Of a DNA stretch of 64,000 nt, positions 24,781-39,079 are shown in pieces. The notes under the pieces are model-generated. The model worked only from the letters and a program-made list of their open reading frames with translations. It searched no databases and was not told the DNA's origin. The position numbers and the translations under genes were made by a program. The DNA comes from Sthenelais limicola (Eukaryota; Annelida; Polychaeta; Phyllodocida; Sigalionidae), in NCBI GenBank assembly GCA_942159475.1, contig OW804096.1:130190941-130254940 (forward strand). Reading direction: 5' to 3'. How positions within the stretch are numbered: the stretch's first letter is position 1; every line of letters starts with the position of its first letter.

Positions 24781-25176
24781 CCTTGGATTACAGATATTTA
24801 TAGTTTACTATATATGCAACATGCATGCGCTTGACTGGCCACTTTTCGATTGTTAGCCGTCGCAGACTGGTACATTACTAGTATATTATATATAAAGTAT
24901 GCATACTAAGGTTTTAGCTACATATCTAACGATTTCTAGAAACTGAATCTAAAATGTAATAATGATCAATGACCGGAATTCACTTCTTAAATTAACATAA
25001 TTTTGATTTAGGCTCCTGTAAGTCAACAAATTATACATATATTCACGCTTTATCACAACACAATGACTTACGATACATGAAACAAGTAATCTTTCCGCTG
25101 TTGAAAGCTATCCTCTACTAGTTTTTATGCGGAAATGTAGGCATAATTATAAAAAAGAAATATCCAGATATGTCAA

Positions 25177-28100
25177 CTACAGACCAATTGCCATCAACAA
25201 GAGCGCCATCATTAATGGAACAAGACTCAATGGCATTTTTCTACCAGTCGATTTTACCGGCGGTTCTGTCGGCGGCTCTGTCACAGTTTTCAGATTTGTT
25301 CCTTTTGGACAAGCCTCTTCCCATCCAATCTTTTCACCACTATTCTCTTTCTGCAACCATTCATATAAGTCTTGGAAGTATTCAAACATTGGTTTAGCAG
25401 ACATTTCCCGTGTACCTGTCACCTGCTCCAAAGCCTCCGGCCATTCAACAGAAGATCCAAGTTTGAGAAGATTGCTGAAAATGTAAAGGTTAAATAACAA
25501 TTAGTCTGATTTCCATATAAATGGGTGAATCACCTGAAAATGTACAATTTCCCTTCACAAATCCTCTTGAATAACCCAAAATTGAGACAAAAACTAGAGT
25601 TAAAATACCGTTCAACATAACCGAATTGATCTTCTGAATCCCCACAAATCCAAATATACTCAGATATAAGATCTATTTAATACTTCCAGTTTTAATTTAG
25701 CAAAAATTTATTAGATCTATACCTATTGTATAACTACCGATTGTAATTTTCTGACGACTTTACATAATACACAATAATTATGTTCGTATACACTTGAGAA
25801 GGTTATGTAGAATGTAAATTCATACTGATTTTTAAAAACAAAAATAAGAACTAAATTATGTCATTTCATTGCGGCCAAAGCTAATAAAATTACCTTAGCT
25901 TTTCTCCAGCTTCCTTCGAACCATATATGCTGCATTTATACAGTGGCCCCTGGTGGCCCGCTGTTTGGCAAAGCGACTTGTGAAATTGGAATTGCAAAAT
26001 AAATGAAACGAAGTATCTGAAAAGGAAAAATGGAGATCGATGTTGCAGATATATATCTACTCGATAGTTGATGTCAATGATGATTTTACAGACGATAACA
26101 ATTGCATCGCACTCACCGAATATATGGAACATTTGCTGGAATATGGTACTTTGCCCCCGGATCGAAATGTTGTTCATCAGATCTGGGGTATGGTGGAGCT
26201 ATTCCTTGATACTTGCATCTGTGTGTTCAAAATATATTCAAGGAAAATATACCCACATGTTTCTAATGCAAGACAAATATTGCCAGTTACTTTATCCTTA
26301 CAGGGATCCCAACCTTCTCACAAATTGTCTTTATATAATTACCTCAAATCCCACCACGCACTATTGTACTCATCAGTAGTAACGTCCCCACGGAAAACAG
26401 ACCAACGCCATTGATCAATCAAATATCCGAATGGTAGGAAGGCTATCTTTTCCAGAGATTTTCCCATCAGGAAATTTATATCGGCTTCTGCAATAACCAA
26501 AGGGCGCATTTTAGGTTTTAATCAAGGAGCCATATAGTGCATATTGAATATACATGGTATCTCTCTGTGTTAACAAAAATGAATTAAAATCTGACATTTA
26601 ATATCTATCTACTGACACCGATCAGAATTATATCTTCAATATCCTTTGCTTCCCGGAATACCCCCTGGACCACTCTCGATCTTCTATTTAGCCCCACATA
26701 TCCCACGACAAGCATCGCATGACAACAAAACCTACCACGATTATCTTCGACGTCATCAATAATCCCAACTGCTTTGAGGTAAGATGGCGCACTGGCTGAG
26801 AGTCCAATTAAATCACCAATTGCTTCGTGGAAACCTGTCAACATTTATAAGATTAGTCATGATATGGTACCTTGCACCACCACCAACCTTCATAATTATT
26901 TACCATTATTTTGAAGGTTGATATCTTAAAAGATGTAAGAGGTTGACAAAGTACATAATTTCCATATTGCTCTCTACCTGGGTTTGCTCCACCTCGATAG
27001 GCAATTGGTTGGTGTGCATATTCCATAAAGTATTGGATGTGTCCCATCTCATGATGAGTAACTTCTAGGTATTCACCGGTAATGACAGTGCACTGTTTTA
27101 TCCTGAAAGAAGATTAACCTATTATTTGTTTTGGTCAATTATAATTAAGGCCCCAGACCGTTGATGAGTCACCAAACATGTAAGCGCACGTGATCTACTG
27201 AAGTTACCTGCGGGTGTGATCAATTGGATGGAGAAGGAGTATGATGTAATGCAGTGGTTCTTCTATAATGCTTTTAGCATACCCCAGAAGGGATTCCCAC
27301 TGAATCTGATATGTTTTCTAGTCTGGCAAGTCATTATGGGAAAGAGAGGGCTGTTATGTGGGCATACCCTATAATCCTTCAAAAGTGTACTGAAAATAAT
27401 TCATAAAACTTCGGGACAGTGTTTTTGCTTCACAATACCTGTAATCGGATCCATTAGTCATGTCCCATGCGGAAGCATGACAGACGACTGGTGTCCCGTC
27501 TTTAGGTTTTTCCAGAAGAGAGTTTGCCCAGAATTCATCTGTCATAGGGCCAAGACCAAGGGATTGGAAAAACTCATCAGCTAATTTCACCATTCTAGTC
27601 ACATTGTAGCCCTGTGAATAGAACAAGATTGAAATAAATCAATGATTAGACACCAATAGGAATATGCCTCTCATGGTACGATTTCATTAACATTAACGCA
27701 AATTTATGTAGTCTTTAGAAAGACCTCTCTGCTATATTATAAATCAGCGTCAATAATAGACTTTACTCATTTATAGACAAATAAAAGTATCAACAACAAT
27801 AACGACTTGTTATATACACCATTGTCACTTATAGGGTTTCACTTATTGAGAAATAGTCTTTCGAAATAATGCACACCTTTTCAACTAAAGCACCAGTGAT
27901 ATTTAGATAGGCGGCATTTTCATACGGAAGAACGAGATCCAATACATTGTCCCACGTTTGTGCCCACATATTGCCTATAGGAAAAAAATAATAATCAACG
28001 AATGGAGTAAACAAAAGAAGAGATGAATTAAGCGTATTCCTGTAACTTAAATAGTTAGATTGCGTCGCAAATATGCAAGGTTAAATCGCAAATTAGAGTA

Positions 28101-31100
28101 CAATATGAGAATTATATCAGCCGGAGAATTAGCTAACTTGCATTGACCTTTTATGATCGATATAATTATGTCAACAGGGACTCACCAAGTAGATGTGCAG
28201 GTATATGGTTTGAAGCAGGGAAGTGCTCTTTAGGGTAGACTTTACTCAACTTTCTTCTAACGTAGGCGTGTAGTTGGTTATACAGGGGTTTAACCTCTTC
28301 AAATAGGCGTTGCACCTGTTGTTCAAAATCTTCTGCTTCATACGGTTCTCTCCAATACTCACCTTGGTCCATGAAACCTGGAAAGATATTCCGTTCTAGG
28401 CTTAACTAATGATTGGAGTAGAAGAGTTTGCTTGAGGTCACCAATATTCTTAAAGGGTATCAAGCAAGATTATTACACATCATTTTTATTTTAATTTCTT
28501 CATCTGCTCATCTTTCCGTATGTATCTCCCAGTCTCAATTTGAGGTTGATGCTAATACAATGCTAAAAAAAACACGATTTATATGGGCAGATATTAGCAG
28601 AAAGCCAACGCCCCCTCACTCTCACCCCTCCAAATCTGTGATGTCATGAGAGGTATAACAACATTGACTCAGAGACAGAGTGACCTGACTAATTAATAAC
28701 ATACAGGGAGCTTATCAAAGTCAAGAGCCAACATCACCCCCTCAAGTCACTCACTTGATGGTTTCACCCCCACTGAGCCCAGCTCCTGGGACAGACCAAC
28801 AGCTGCTGCTAATCTATATGCTTTGAAGACCCAACTGGACATTGAGATTAGGCGGTTTGGTGATGTGGCATCATGCAGAGCTGTCACATAATTGTGGTTA
28901 GTCCCAATTAAGATAGAATTCCATATGTTGAGGGGTGGGTTGAAAGTTGTGAATGTACATGTAAATAACTTTTTCTTTGCCCTAGAAATCATGTCTACAA
29001 TTTGCTTATGAATTACCCATTTATATGGGAGGAAGCTACACTTGTGCTTATAGTACTGTAGGTATTGGAGATTAAAACATGAAGGCTTTCCTTGGGAAAT
29101 GAAGGGTTTTCTATCCTAAGTGGCCTTTCAGTATATCTTTAGTACAGGACCCATGCATGACCAGATGTGCCAGTACCACTGGTGACGTCACATATCTCTA
29201 TGTTTTGCCTGACTATAGCTCCAGTGGCACCCTGCTGTGATTTTTCTACCTCACCACTTTAATCGGCTATCTTTATATTAAATTATCAAATAAACTTTTA
29301 AGTTATGAGAGGAGGTTAATCACATTAATAGGAACTAATATAAAGTGGAAAGTTACTCTAAACTTGCTTGATACCCTTTAACGAGGCCATAGTTAATTTG
29401 TTCTCCTTTAGAATTCACAATTAATTTGTTCCGATATAAACCTGAAAACTTATACTCATTATGAACAAACTGTTACGACAATGATAATGTGCGACACCTT
29501 CAGTCTTGGCTGCTTCATTTTGAAGCTCGATGTTCTCCCTGTAAAGTGATTTCATTTTCGGACCAGTAACATCTCGCCACCCTTTCCAGGCCCAACGCAA
29601 TTCCTCGCCGTCTCGCGATTCAGCCATGATTTGACCTAGATCTTTGATAAGAAGTATTGATCCCATTTATTAAGCGCGTAATTCTGTGTGTTTCATTATT
29701 TACCAGATTATATACGACTTTTGTGGACGTTTTTGTACTAGACAGATTAAATCTAAGCTTTCAACCTTGGGAGTTGTATACTAACATTCTAGCCATGATC
29801 CAACTTAAATACCAAAATTATCGATAGTCTCCCTCCACCCATCTCGAAAAAAGTCCCTACACAATCCTAAATGAAAGGACGTTTTTAGCAGAGTTAAATG
29901 AGATTATCAAAATACTTGGCGACTAAATGGAGAGTTGTAAATATAAATCAATGGAAATCATGTGTGTGTGTTTTTCCATACCTGGTTCCAATGGAAAGCA
30001 TTCATTCTTAGCATGTCCAGGTCGGTCACACACCTCTGCTCCACTATAAATGCGCTCCAGCTCACTTCCTATTTGTAGGAGCTGTTAAAATAATGTGATG
30101 TGATGAAATCATCATACAGCCTGGCAATAATACATTTTGTTATGTATTGTAATCACCTACATGTTACCTACAGGTTTCTAGCGAACAGATTCGCTCCAAT
30201 GAGGAATTTGTTATTCAAAACCTCTGGAATTCTACTAACTGGTAGACAATGAACACAGATTATATGATAGTTTTTTGACACTGGAAAAGTATTGCAGTTA
30301 ATTGTAATACTTGTTTAATACCAATATCGTTATCCATATCATGGAAAAGATCACTCTAAACGTTTAGGTTTAGCAATATTCCACAACTAGAGGAATAAAG
30401 TCCTAGGACAAATCTAATGTATTTTTACAAATGAAAGCCTTCAAATACTATATGACCTATATAGAGATATTAAGCCAGGTCAATGCAACAAAACGTTATT
30501 GAAAAAAAAGTCATATTATTTAATAAACGTACCTTCTTTAACTTATCTTCGGGTAGTCTTGCTGTATTCACTATTGAATATGCTTTGAATTGTCGTTTTA
30601 AATCTTTATCAGCAAAGTTCCTCCAATTGTATCTATCCGTTTGATTGCTAACCGTCTCCAAAAAACTCGAATACTTTAGGCTGGCATTATCCTAATTTCA
30701 AGCAATAAGTAACAGATTACCTGATTGTTATGCTATTTTTTGTTATGTTCTATTTCACATCGAATATAGATTTTTAAGAGCATTTTATGAGGACTATATC
30801 AACGCAAACAGTTGCCCTTACCTAGTCAGCGCTATACCGCTCAGCCATGTGCACCCCAAATCCCCAGATTATACAAAAAACAATCTCCTATGCAGCTATA
30901 ACGTAAAAGTACTTCTCTATTTTTTTAACTCCCAGGACCTGGTATAATGCATTAGGATAAGTGAAACAATCCTATAGACAAAGGTGCACCAGTACGTATG
31001 GAAAAACCATATACATCTTTCAATACAAGCAATTCATATCTTTGATATTATCTTTGATATTATCTTTAAATAGACCTACTGGCACGAGTCCTTCTATCAC

Positions 31101-31291
31101 AGGGATACTTTACGAAATATACGTAACAAATAGGAGAGTAGTTCTCACCTTAACTTCAGAATTATATGTAGTTAGATTAGTGTAGAATTCCCAGTAGGCC
31201 GTATACACATGTGCAAGCTTCATCTCAGTTTTAATATCCACATTTTGAATCCAGGACCTTGCAGCTACTTCATCCATGCTCTTTCCATCCC
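25177..31291 (-). CDS. ACE module A: M2 zinc dipeptidyl carboxypeptidase domain with C-terminal hydrophobic tail (13 exons)
   Basis: Ectoenzyme domain removing C-terminal dipeptides. Exons from 5': 31149-31291, 30533-30691, 29982-30081, 29498-29635, 28186-28377, 27877-27974, 27439-27611, 26978-27102, 26736-26834, 26343-26487, 26117-26218, 25894-26016, 25177-25474. Catalytic parts are all present: VVCHASAWD (substrate-binding His), THHEMGHIQ (zinc His pair and general-base Glu), FHEAIGD (third zinc ligand Glu), KYHIP and YIRYFVS (substrate Lys/His/Tyr and chloride-linked Arg). So it should be active and chloride-sensitive. It starts with no Met or signal peptide; its first exon accepts the phase-1 donor of module B only 114 bp upstream. 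After the catalytic fold there is a Thr/Pro-rich stalk (TEPPTEPP) and a 16-19 residue hydrophobic end ([16 protein letters not shown]) that stops at once, like a GPI-anchor signal or a minimal membrane anchor. Confidence 0.9.
28454..29377. mobile_element. TTAA-flanked DNA transposon remnant in the intron between exons 4 and 5 of ACE module A
   Basis: Inverted ends AGGGTATCAAGCAAG (left) and its complement (right), flanked by TTAA at 28450-28453 and 29378-29381. 924 bp, no transposase ORF. Same insertion class as the element at 18690-19799 but with different end sequence, so a distinct family. Confidence 0.75.
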
Positions 31292-31301
31292 CTTAATATC
31301 A

Positions 31302-34300
31302 GTAAAATGCTACATAACAGTTGCTTTCATGGTCAAGGCTCACGTTTGTTTAGTTTTCTTAAAAAGAAAGGAAAAAATCTTGCTGACAAATAATAAATAT
31401 CTTACATTGAACATTCTTTCCCTTTGGACATACCGGTTCCCATCCTATGTCATGCCCTTCATTTTCCTTCTTCAGCCAATCATGGAGTTGTTCAAAGTAT
31501 TCAAACATTGGTTTTGCAGACATCTCTCTTGTACCAGTCACTTGTTCCAAAGCAATTCGCCATTCCACCGAAGAACCCAGTTTTAACAAGTCCCTGTAAT
31601 TTCCATGATGGATATTTATGAAATAAAAGTCTGTGATAATCATAGCACTGTGCCAGTTTCCATGGCATTGGAATTCCAAACCTCATTGAAACTTAATGAG
31701 TTTACCTTAATTTTTGACCAGCTTCCTTTGAGTCATAGATGCTACATTTATGGAGGGGGCCTTCAAAACCTGCAGTGTCACACAGCGATTTGTGGAATTG
31801 GAATTGCAAAATAAAGGATATGAAGTACCTGGAAAATATGTGCAGAAAGTTATTCATGACTGTTTGCTAGTTCTATTTACAAATTTAGATTTAGATTTAG
31901 AAATAATATTTTATTCAGGTTAGAACATTATATATGAAAAATAGTGACACTGTTCTCAGTCATTCCTGCAATCATTATCCTTGACTATTTCCAACTTCTT
32001 TTTACCAATTAAAAAGAGCTAGTTGTCAAAACCTGTGGTAATATCTAGTATACCTAATGTATGGAACACTTCCGGGTATGTGGTACTTGGCCCCCGGGTC
32101 AAAGTGCTCATCATCAGATCTGCCAAATGGTGGTGTTATCCCCTGATATTTACATCTGAAATCATATATGCGTATATCAATAGTATAATCAGAATTAACA
32201 CAATGAACCCGTATATTAGGGATTTTTTTATATAAGGTCATTCTGCCAATTTCTGCTCTTTGTCCTGGTTGAATTACATATTAATTAAGAAAAAGTGATG
32301 TACCTCAGATCCCACCATGCACTGTTGTAATTGTCCTTGGGAATGTCTCCTCTAAACACAGACCATCTCCATTGATCAATCAAGTAGCCAAATGGTAAAA
32401 ATGCAATTTTTACCAGTGATTGTGACAGCAAATAGTTGATATCTGCCTCTATTAGAAAAGAAAATATCTGGTCTATAGAGATGAATTTAAAAGACCCATA
32501 ATTATAATGCAAGAAAAAATACTAATATCATGACTGGGATTGACAATGACATAACACTTTAGAACTACTGGATGTACAGAACTGCAATGGAGTAATTACT
32601 TTCCTTTTAATAATAATGCTTACCAAATAATTATCACCCATAATTATATTGCAAGAAAAAATACTAATATCATGATTGCAGTTGACAATGACATAACACT
32701 GTAGAACTACTGGACATTCAGAAGTGCAATGGAGTAATTACTTTTCTTAATGAAACATGGCACTTACCATAATTATCAACAATCTCTTCTATTAATCCAA
32801 CAGATTTGAGATAAGAGGGTGATGTTGCTGATAAGCCAATCAAGTCCCCTATTGCCTCATGGAACCCTGTAGATTAATTGTCCAATGACAGGATATGAAA
32901 ACCATGAAATCATGTTAAATCTAATTTGGATAGGATTTTCTAAACCCACTAATGAATATCTCAATATTGCTTGATCATGCATCCAGCCATATTTGGGAGA
33001 AATGATACCTGAATATTTCTTAGGTTAAGAATACAAACTAAGAGATAACGAAAAATTGAAAGGTAGGAAATCAATGTGTAAAGCTCAACAACTTTAATCA
33101 ACAAATTTTTATTCCTTATTTGGTGTTACCTCCCTAATTCCTTGTAAAAATTAAACAATGTCCCATAGTATTTCCAATGTACAATTAAAATATAACTCAA
33201 GAGAAATTGTCAGAGACAGGATAGTCTAGAGATACAAATAACAAGCCTGACACATGGAATCAATACCTAGCAAATGGATTTGATTTTTATAATCTTCACT
33301 ATAGTTATATTTAGGGATCATGTGAATGCAAATTTATATAGGAATAATATGACACATTGAGAATAACATAGCCCCACTTAATTGATAGTTTAGAATCCAG
33401 TAATAGCATCCCTAATATATAGAATTACATAAGAACATGTCTCACCAGGATTGGCACCACTTCTGTATGCATATGGCAGGTCTTTATATTCCATGTAGTA
33501 TTGGATGTGGCCCATCTCATGATGGGTTGTTTCTAGCCATTCACCAGTAACCACAGTGCACTGCTTAATTCTTGATGGGAAACATACAAGAAAATAAATG
33601 AGTGGTTTGGTCAGGATTTGTTTTAGTATAATGGCACATGCAGAATGAACCTACTTCAATGCTTACCTAAAGTCTGTTCCATTGCTCATATCCCAGGCAG
33701 AAGCATGGCAAACGACTGGCCGCCCATCAGAAGGCCTTTCAAATAAAGAATTTTCCCAAAACTCTTTGGTCATAGGATCCAATCCAAGTGACTGGAAGAA
33801 CTCATCAGCAAGGACAACCATACTGGTAATATTGTAGTGCTGTAATAATCAGAGTACATCCGTTGAAGGCACCTCCAGTTAAAGAAGTTCCTGACAAACA
33901 TTTGGTTTAATTTATGCTGTAAACCATAGATTATGACCTCCCTAGCTTAGGCCAATTACTAGTTTGTGATAATGAGTATATGATCTATTTTGATTTATTC
34001 TTTAAAATGTGACCTTTTTATGAAGGGCTTCGGTAATATTGATGTGGGATGCATTTTCATAAGGCAGTAGCAGGCCTGCTATATTGTCCCATGTCTGTGA
34101 CCACATGTTCCCTGGATTATATTTAAATGCAATGAATATTAATTGGACTGCCAGGACAGGTGTTCTATCAAATTATGCAGCTATGAAATTAGGCTGAAAT
34201 GCCTAATTTCATGGTGATTTGGAATAATGGAATTTCATGAGAAAAAAGAATTTGAATGAAATGTTGTGATGTGAATATTTGAATGGTTTTTCGTACCAAG

Positions 34301-36033
34301 AAGATGTGCAGGTATGTGGTTTGAAGCAGGAAATTTTTCATTTGGATAAGCTTTCATCAGTTTCCTTCTTACATATGAATGCAGCTGCTCATAAAGTGGG
34401 CGCACTTCATTGAACAACCTTTCAACAATTTCTTCAAAATTGTCGGATTCATATGGCCACCTCCAGACCTCCCCTTGGTCAGAGAATTCTGTAGGAAAAA
34501 GCTAATTAAACATACATTCAACCTAGGAAAGGTACTTGCTTGGTTGATTAATTTAAAACTAGTATTTTAAAACCTGTACTTTTTCAAGCACTTCCTGACT
34601 GACTTCCATGTAAATAATTATACATCCTGTCTAGTGAAATGTTATGCATGTGATTGATATTTCAGTTGACAGAAGTATAGGTTAGGATAATTATACATCC
34701 TGTCTAGTTAAATATTATTTGTGTGGTCGATATTTTGGTTGACAGAAAGACTAAATGGTTTATAAAACAGGTTTATTGAGGTTGTGTAGCACTTCCTTGA
34801 ACACAATGTGTCAGTTACCTTCTATTCTTGCAGCTTCATTTTGTAGACCAATGTATTCATTGTAAATGTCTTTCATCTCAGGACCAGTGACCTCTCTCCA
34901 TCCCTTCCAAGCCCATCGTAGTTGCTCTGGGTCCCTTGAGGTGGCCATTACACCGGAAAGGTCTGGGAAACATTATGCTTGATATTAAGTGATTTTATAA
35001 TGAATATTGAAAATTATTCATTCCAATTTCATGCATAGCCTTAAGCAACAAGCCTCAGATTTTATTTACTATACTTTCAGTAATATATACCTGGATCCAA
35101 GGGGAAACATTCATTTTTGGGATGACCTGGTCTCTCACAAACTTTAGCTGAACTGTATATTGTTGTCAGGTTTCCACCAATTTGGAGCAACTACAACCAA
35201 AGGACATGAAGAGAAGGGTTTGATCAATTAAAGGTGATAGGTTTTATTGGGAAACAAACATTTAATTTATATCTAGCCCAACAATAGAATAAATCCTTAC
35301 CCTTTTTAGTTTATCAGGGTGTAGCTTGGCAGTATTTGCAATTGCATAAGCCTCAAATTGACGTTTTAGATCTGGGTCTTTGAAGTTTCTCCAATCATAT
35401 TGACCAGCTTCTTCACTAAGATTTTCAGAATATCCTGAGTACTCAATATCTGCTTCATCCTGGAAGGAAGAGAATTGCACAACATGGAAAGATGAGTAAA
35501 GGATCAAGGATCAAGTGAAAGGGGGAAGTCTGGGCAGCAGTTCTTGACCCATATCAAAATGCTTGGTATTTGTAATTTGTTTGGTGTTCATTATTTTTGT
35601 CTCTTCCTTTTGTATTCCTATTGTTTGTATTAATTACATTAACAGCTATATTGTGACACTTGGTTAAGATATGATGTGAACCCACTATCTCCATATTGCA
35701 AGTTTAGTGATTTTGTCATCTGGGTTCGATTATTTAAAAACGAGTGTGTAGATCTCCCACCTACAAATGGTCATTAAGGTATTAAAGATATGCAGTCTTA
35801 TTTACCACTTTAGATTAAACCAGATGTTGTAGTAGATATTACAAACTCTGTAGTAAATTTTTGCTACTCACAGCGATCAATTGGTTTTCTGCTGTTAGAT
35901 TTGTATAGAAATCCCAATAGGCTACAGCTCCCCGAGCTGCAATTTTTTCAAGGCCCTTGTTAGCATGTTGTAGCCAGGATGTAGCAGCAACTTCGTCCTT
36001 TATTTTTCCTTCAGCTTTGGAAACATAATGATG
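31302..36033. repeat. segmental duplication, copy carrying ACE module B
   Basis: This 4.7 kb block and 40411-45655 align through exons and introns with only scattered substitutions. Left boundary: the copies share ATCAGTAAAATGCTACATA and differ before it. Right boundary: similarity fades about 20 nt upstream of exon 1 (after AAACATAATGAT). Confidence 0.85.
31406..36014 (-). CDS. ACE module B: complete M2 peptidase domain (13 exons), no stop of its own
   Basis: Exons from 5': 35872-36014, 35301-35459, 35091-35190, 34819-34962, 34297-34488, 34014-34111, 33667-33839, 33446-33570, 32768-32866, 32304-32448, 32054-32155, 31706-31828, 31406-31593; 1791 nt, exactly 597 codons, phase 1 to phase 1. 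Exon lengths equal those of module A apart from exon 4 and the last. Motifs: [57 protein letters not shown]. All zinc ligands and substrate residues are intact. The last exon ends in CPKGKNVQ then a donor (GTAAGA) and continues into module A; unspliced read-through meets a stop 16 codons later. Nearly identical to module C over exons and most introns. Module B alone has His instead of Gly at the start of exon 7. Confidence 0.9.
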
Positions 36034-38999
36034 AAAGTGAACAGAGAATATATATGCTAACAACGATTGGGAGAATGAATTGATGTCACCTATTAAAGTG
36101 TCACAAAATCCCAAAATATTATGAGAAAATCAACTTCTTTCCTATTATTCAAATGTAACAGCCCAAGTTTTACAAACAACCTGTATTGTTCTCCCAGTCT
36201 TGAAATACTTGCATTGAATAACTGTTTCAATTGCTGGGATGGTGGCCTGAAAGTTGGTAGATTATGTGCATTTCACTGCCATCTTGTGCTAAACAGACTT
36301 TTTCGACTAAGCATTTCGGCCTTTAAACGACTATAACTCAGCTCATGTTTTCGAATCAATTGGCATCCTCTTCACAGCTTTAAATCTTTTTAAAACACAA
36401 ATAATGCTTTGGTAAAATGTAGGCTTTGATAAACATTAAATATTCTAGTGTATTTTCTTTATTTGATTGATATTTTACTGCTCTTCCTGTGTTGACCCAC
36501 ACACATGCCATACCTATCATTTTGTTGTCAGTAGGCTGAAAATAGACACACTGTCACAGGCGCCTTTGGAATGTGGTTAAACCAAAAATGGAATTAATTC
36601 CTTTTAGATACCTTTATCTTTGGTTGATCTGTATATATCAGGCCTATGTGTATTTTCAGCCAAAAGAATTATTCAGATAAAAATAAAAATAATCACAATC
36701 AGGACTATTTTTTGTATATGCGGGCAATATGGAAAAAATGTGGGCAAGACAGGCTCTTTATTGCCTGCATTTTTCAATATGAGGCTCAGTGTTAAATCTA
36801 TGGGAGTATCATACCAACTCCACCAAAGGTATAGTAAAAAGTTTTTGAAGTAAGAAACGTTTTGCGCCAATTCCCTGAAAATTGTTATTTCATGCCTCGG
36901 TCAATTTTTGTGAAAATTTCTCAGTAATATTCGTGTAAATTGCAAGTTATCAGCAAATTAAAAACTCGATGTTTGACAATTTTATTAATTTGAAATTTAA
37001 AAAAACTATTATTTTTACAATTTCTGTTACAATTCTGATTTTTTTTTACAGTTCTTAATACAATAAAATTAGTATTTCCATTTAAAAAAGTGAATGTAGC
37101 TATTTCTCCAAAATTCCCATAGTTTCCATACTAAGTTTTAAACTGTTGGTATCAAAAACATATATATTGCAGAAACAATTAAATCCAACAGAGTATATAC
37201 AGAAAATGGAATCTCTTATCACAACCTTGCACTTTTTTCGATTTTCTTTTCTATGCATTACCTCTGCAGCTGTGCGGGAGTATCAAAATGATTTGATATT
37301 ATATTATAGATTTGGAATAATAGATTTTGAAACTTGCATTGAGTAATTGTGATGCTTTATTTACTGATATGTTGAACAAAGTTATTTAATTAGGTACTGT
37401 CCTTGGGAGGTCTCTCCTGTCATATTAATTCCAAAAAACGGTGACTAGAAGGTTATAGATAACATTCATGGGATAACTCTGGTACCATTAACAATTAAAC
37501 TTCTGGAATGTTTTATTTATGACCGTTTAATATACGCATTGCTCTGAAAACAACGTATCTAGAGAGAGTTATGCATAGGGCATATTTCACAAGTGAGTTA
37601 CATGTGGTTGTCATGGCAACCAAACAGTTTTATTTACTTATTTACTTTTTCTATTTTGATGATGGAAAGCATATATTATAAATAAATCTGTTAACTAACT
37701 TGTTGGTTTCAGTCACTTAGAATATTGCAAGAGTTGCTATGCAACTCGTTTGATATTCACGCTCTTTCCACCAACTTGTTAGTTAACCTGTATTTATACG
37801 ATTACCTTGAAGCTAGTGATTTTTTTTGGCCCGGTTCTATATTTACTCCCATGTTGCTATGTATAAGTATATATGTATATATAAATATATAGGTATATAT
37901 AAGAATAATGAAGGCATTTTATTTACAAAAACAAACACAGCCATCTTGACTTATGTTGGGACCAAAGCCCAGAAGAAAGCGGTGATCTGATTGGTTGATG
38001 TCACCGTATCAACCAATGAGAGCGCTTGTTACTGGGGTGGGGGGAGGAAGAGGTAATGGCAATGTCATGCCTAATGCAAGGTTTTGATGCAAATTACCAC
38101 ACTACTCCCACCCATACAAATAGCATGTGGTACATACACCAACGTGGAGTAAAGTCTATGGCCTTCATGAACAAATCTTTGAAAATGTTTATAACAGTGA
38201 CAACTCTCTTGTGATATATTTCGATGTACTCAAAGCCGTAAAGTAGGCTGGCCACAATTTCGAGAAGTAATCAGATTTTCCCCAAAATTGCTCCAGTGAT
38301 AGTTTCAAGTATCCTGAATTCAAAAATGCTATTCATTAATGACATTTTAATATTTATTTCCCCACTGTGGGATCGATCTCCTGCAGGATGCTTAACTATA
38401 GGCGGCTATGAGAAAAAGTCATAATTCAATACATTTTCTCATATTTAACCAGAAAAAAGTAATCAGATTTCTTTCAAGTTCACATATCATATTCTCATAA
38501 CTGTTTAGATTACAAAACAGTCAAATATACTTGGGGTCCCCGCACTAGATTTTTTGGTAGACAACTTTGCAAGTGTCAGGTCGACGTTGAGTAGGAGGTC
38601 GAGTTTGCTGTAATTTTGACTGTTTACATTGTTGTTTGCTGTTGTCAGCTCTAAGTTAGATCAGCTAGCCCTAAATAATACTTTTCTGATCGATTCTACA
38701 ACATTTACATTACATGTCTTATACATATTGATTTCGATAGAAATCTCCATGTTTTACCCTGAAACACTAGGCTGTTGGGGAATTGTCAACAAAGTAGTGC
38801 GAGATTTAGCTTGGGAATTAAACCATACGTATGTTGTAAAATATGACAGAATGTCGGAAACCATGACAGAAACCATTTATACTTTGACAAACAACATAAA
38901 GCTGGTCATATTTCGTTTTTCAATATGATTTGTGAAGAGTTGTCTGTTAACTACTAGATTAGATATGTTGCAAAAGTGAGAATATAACGACCGTATACG
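36015..38999. other. first part of the long intron (or spacer) between ACE modules C and B; no gene seen
   Basis: AT-rich. No signal-peptide exon, no M2-type exon and no ORF with family resemblance found between module B exon 1 and the LINE remnant at 39.1 kb. If modules C and B are one gene, this is intronic. Confidence 0.5.
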
Positions 39000-39079
39000 G
39001 CATATTCCGACCAACAAATTGCGTGCTATCCCCCAGCGCGGAATTGTGCCCAGCCTCCGTAATTCTCTTTTGCACACTA

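Noticed and set aside
31209..31586. Plus-strand ORFs over the last exons of modules B and C
   Set aside because: They appear in both duplicate copies only because they are the antisense of the conserved ACE exon.
31406..31593. Module B (and C) as a separate gene ending in the read-through stop about 16 codons after KGKNVQ
   Set aside because: A consensus donor (GTAAGA) precedes the stop, and the next module's first exon has the matching phase only 114 bp away (for B to A).
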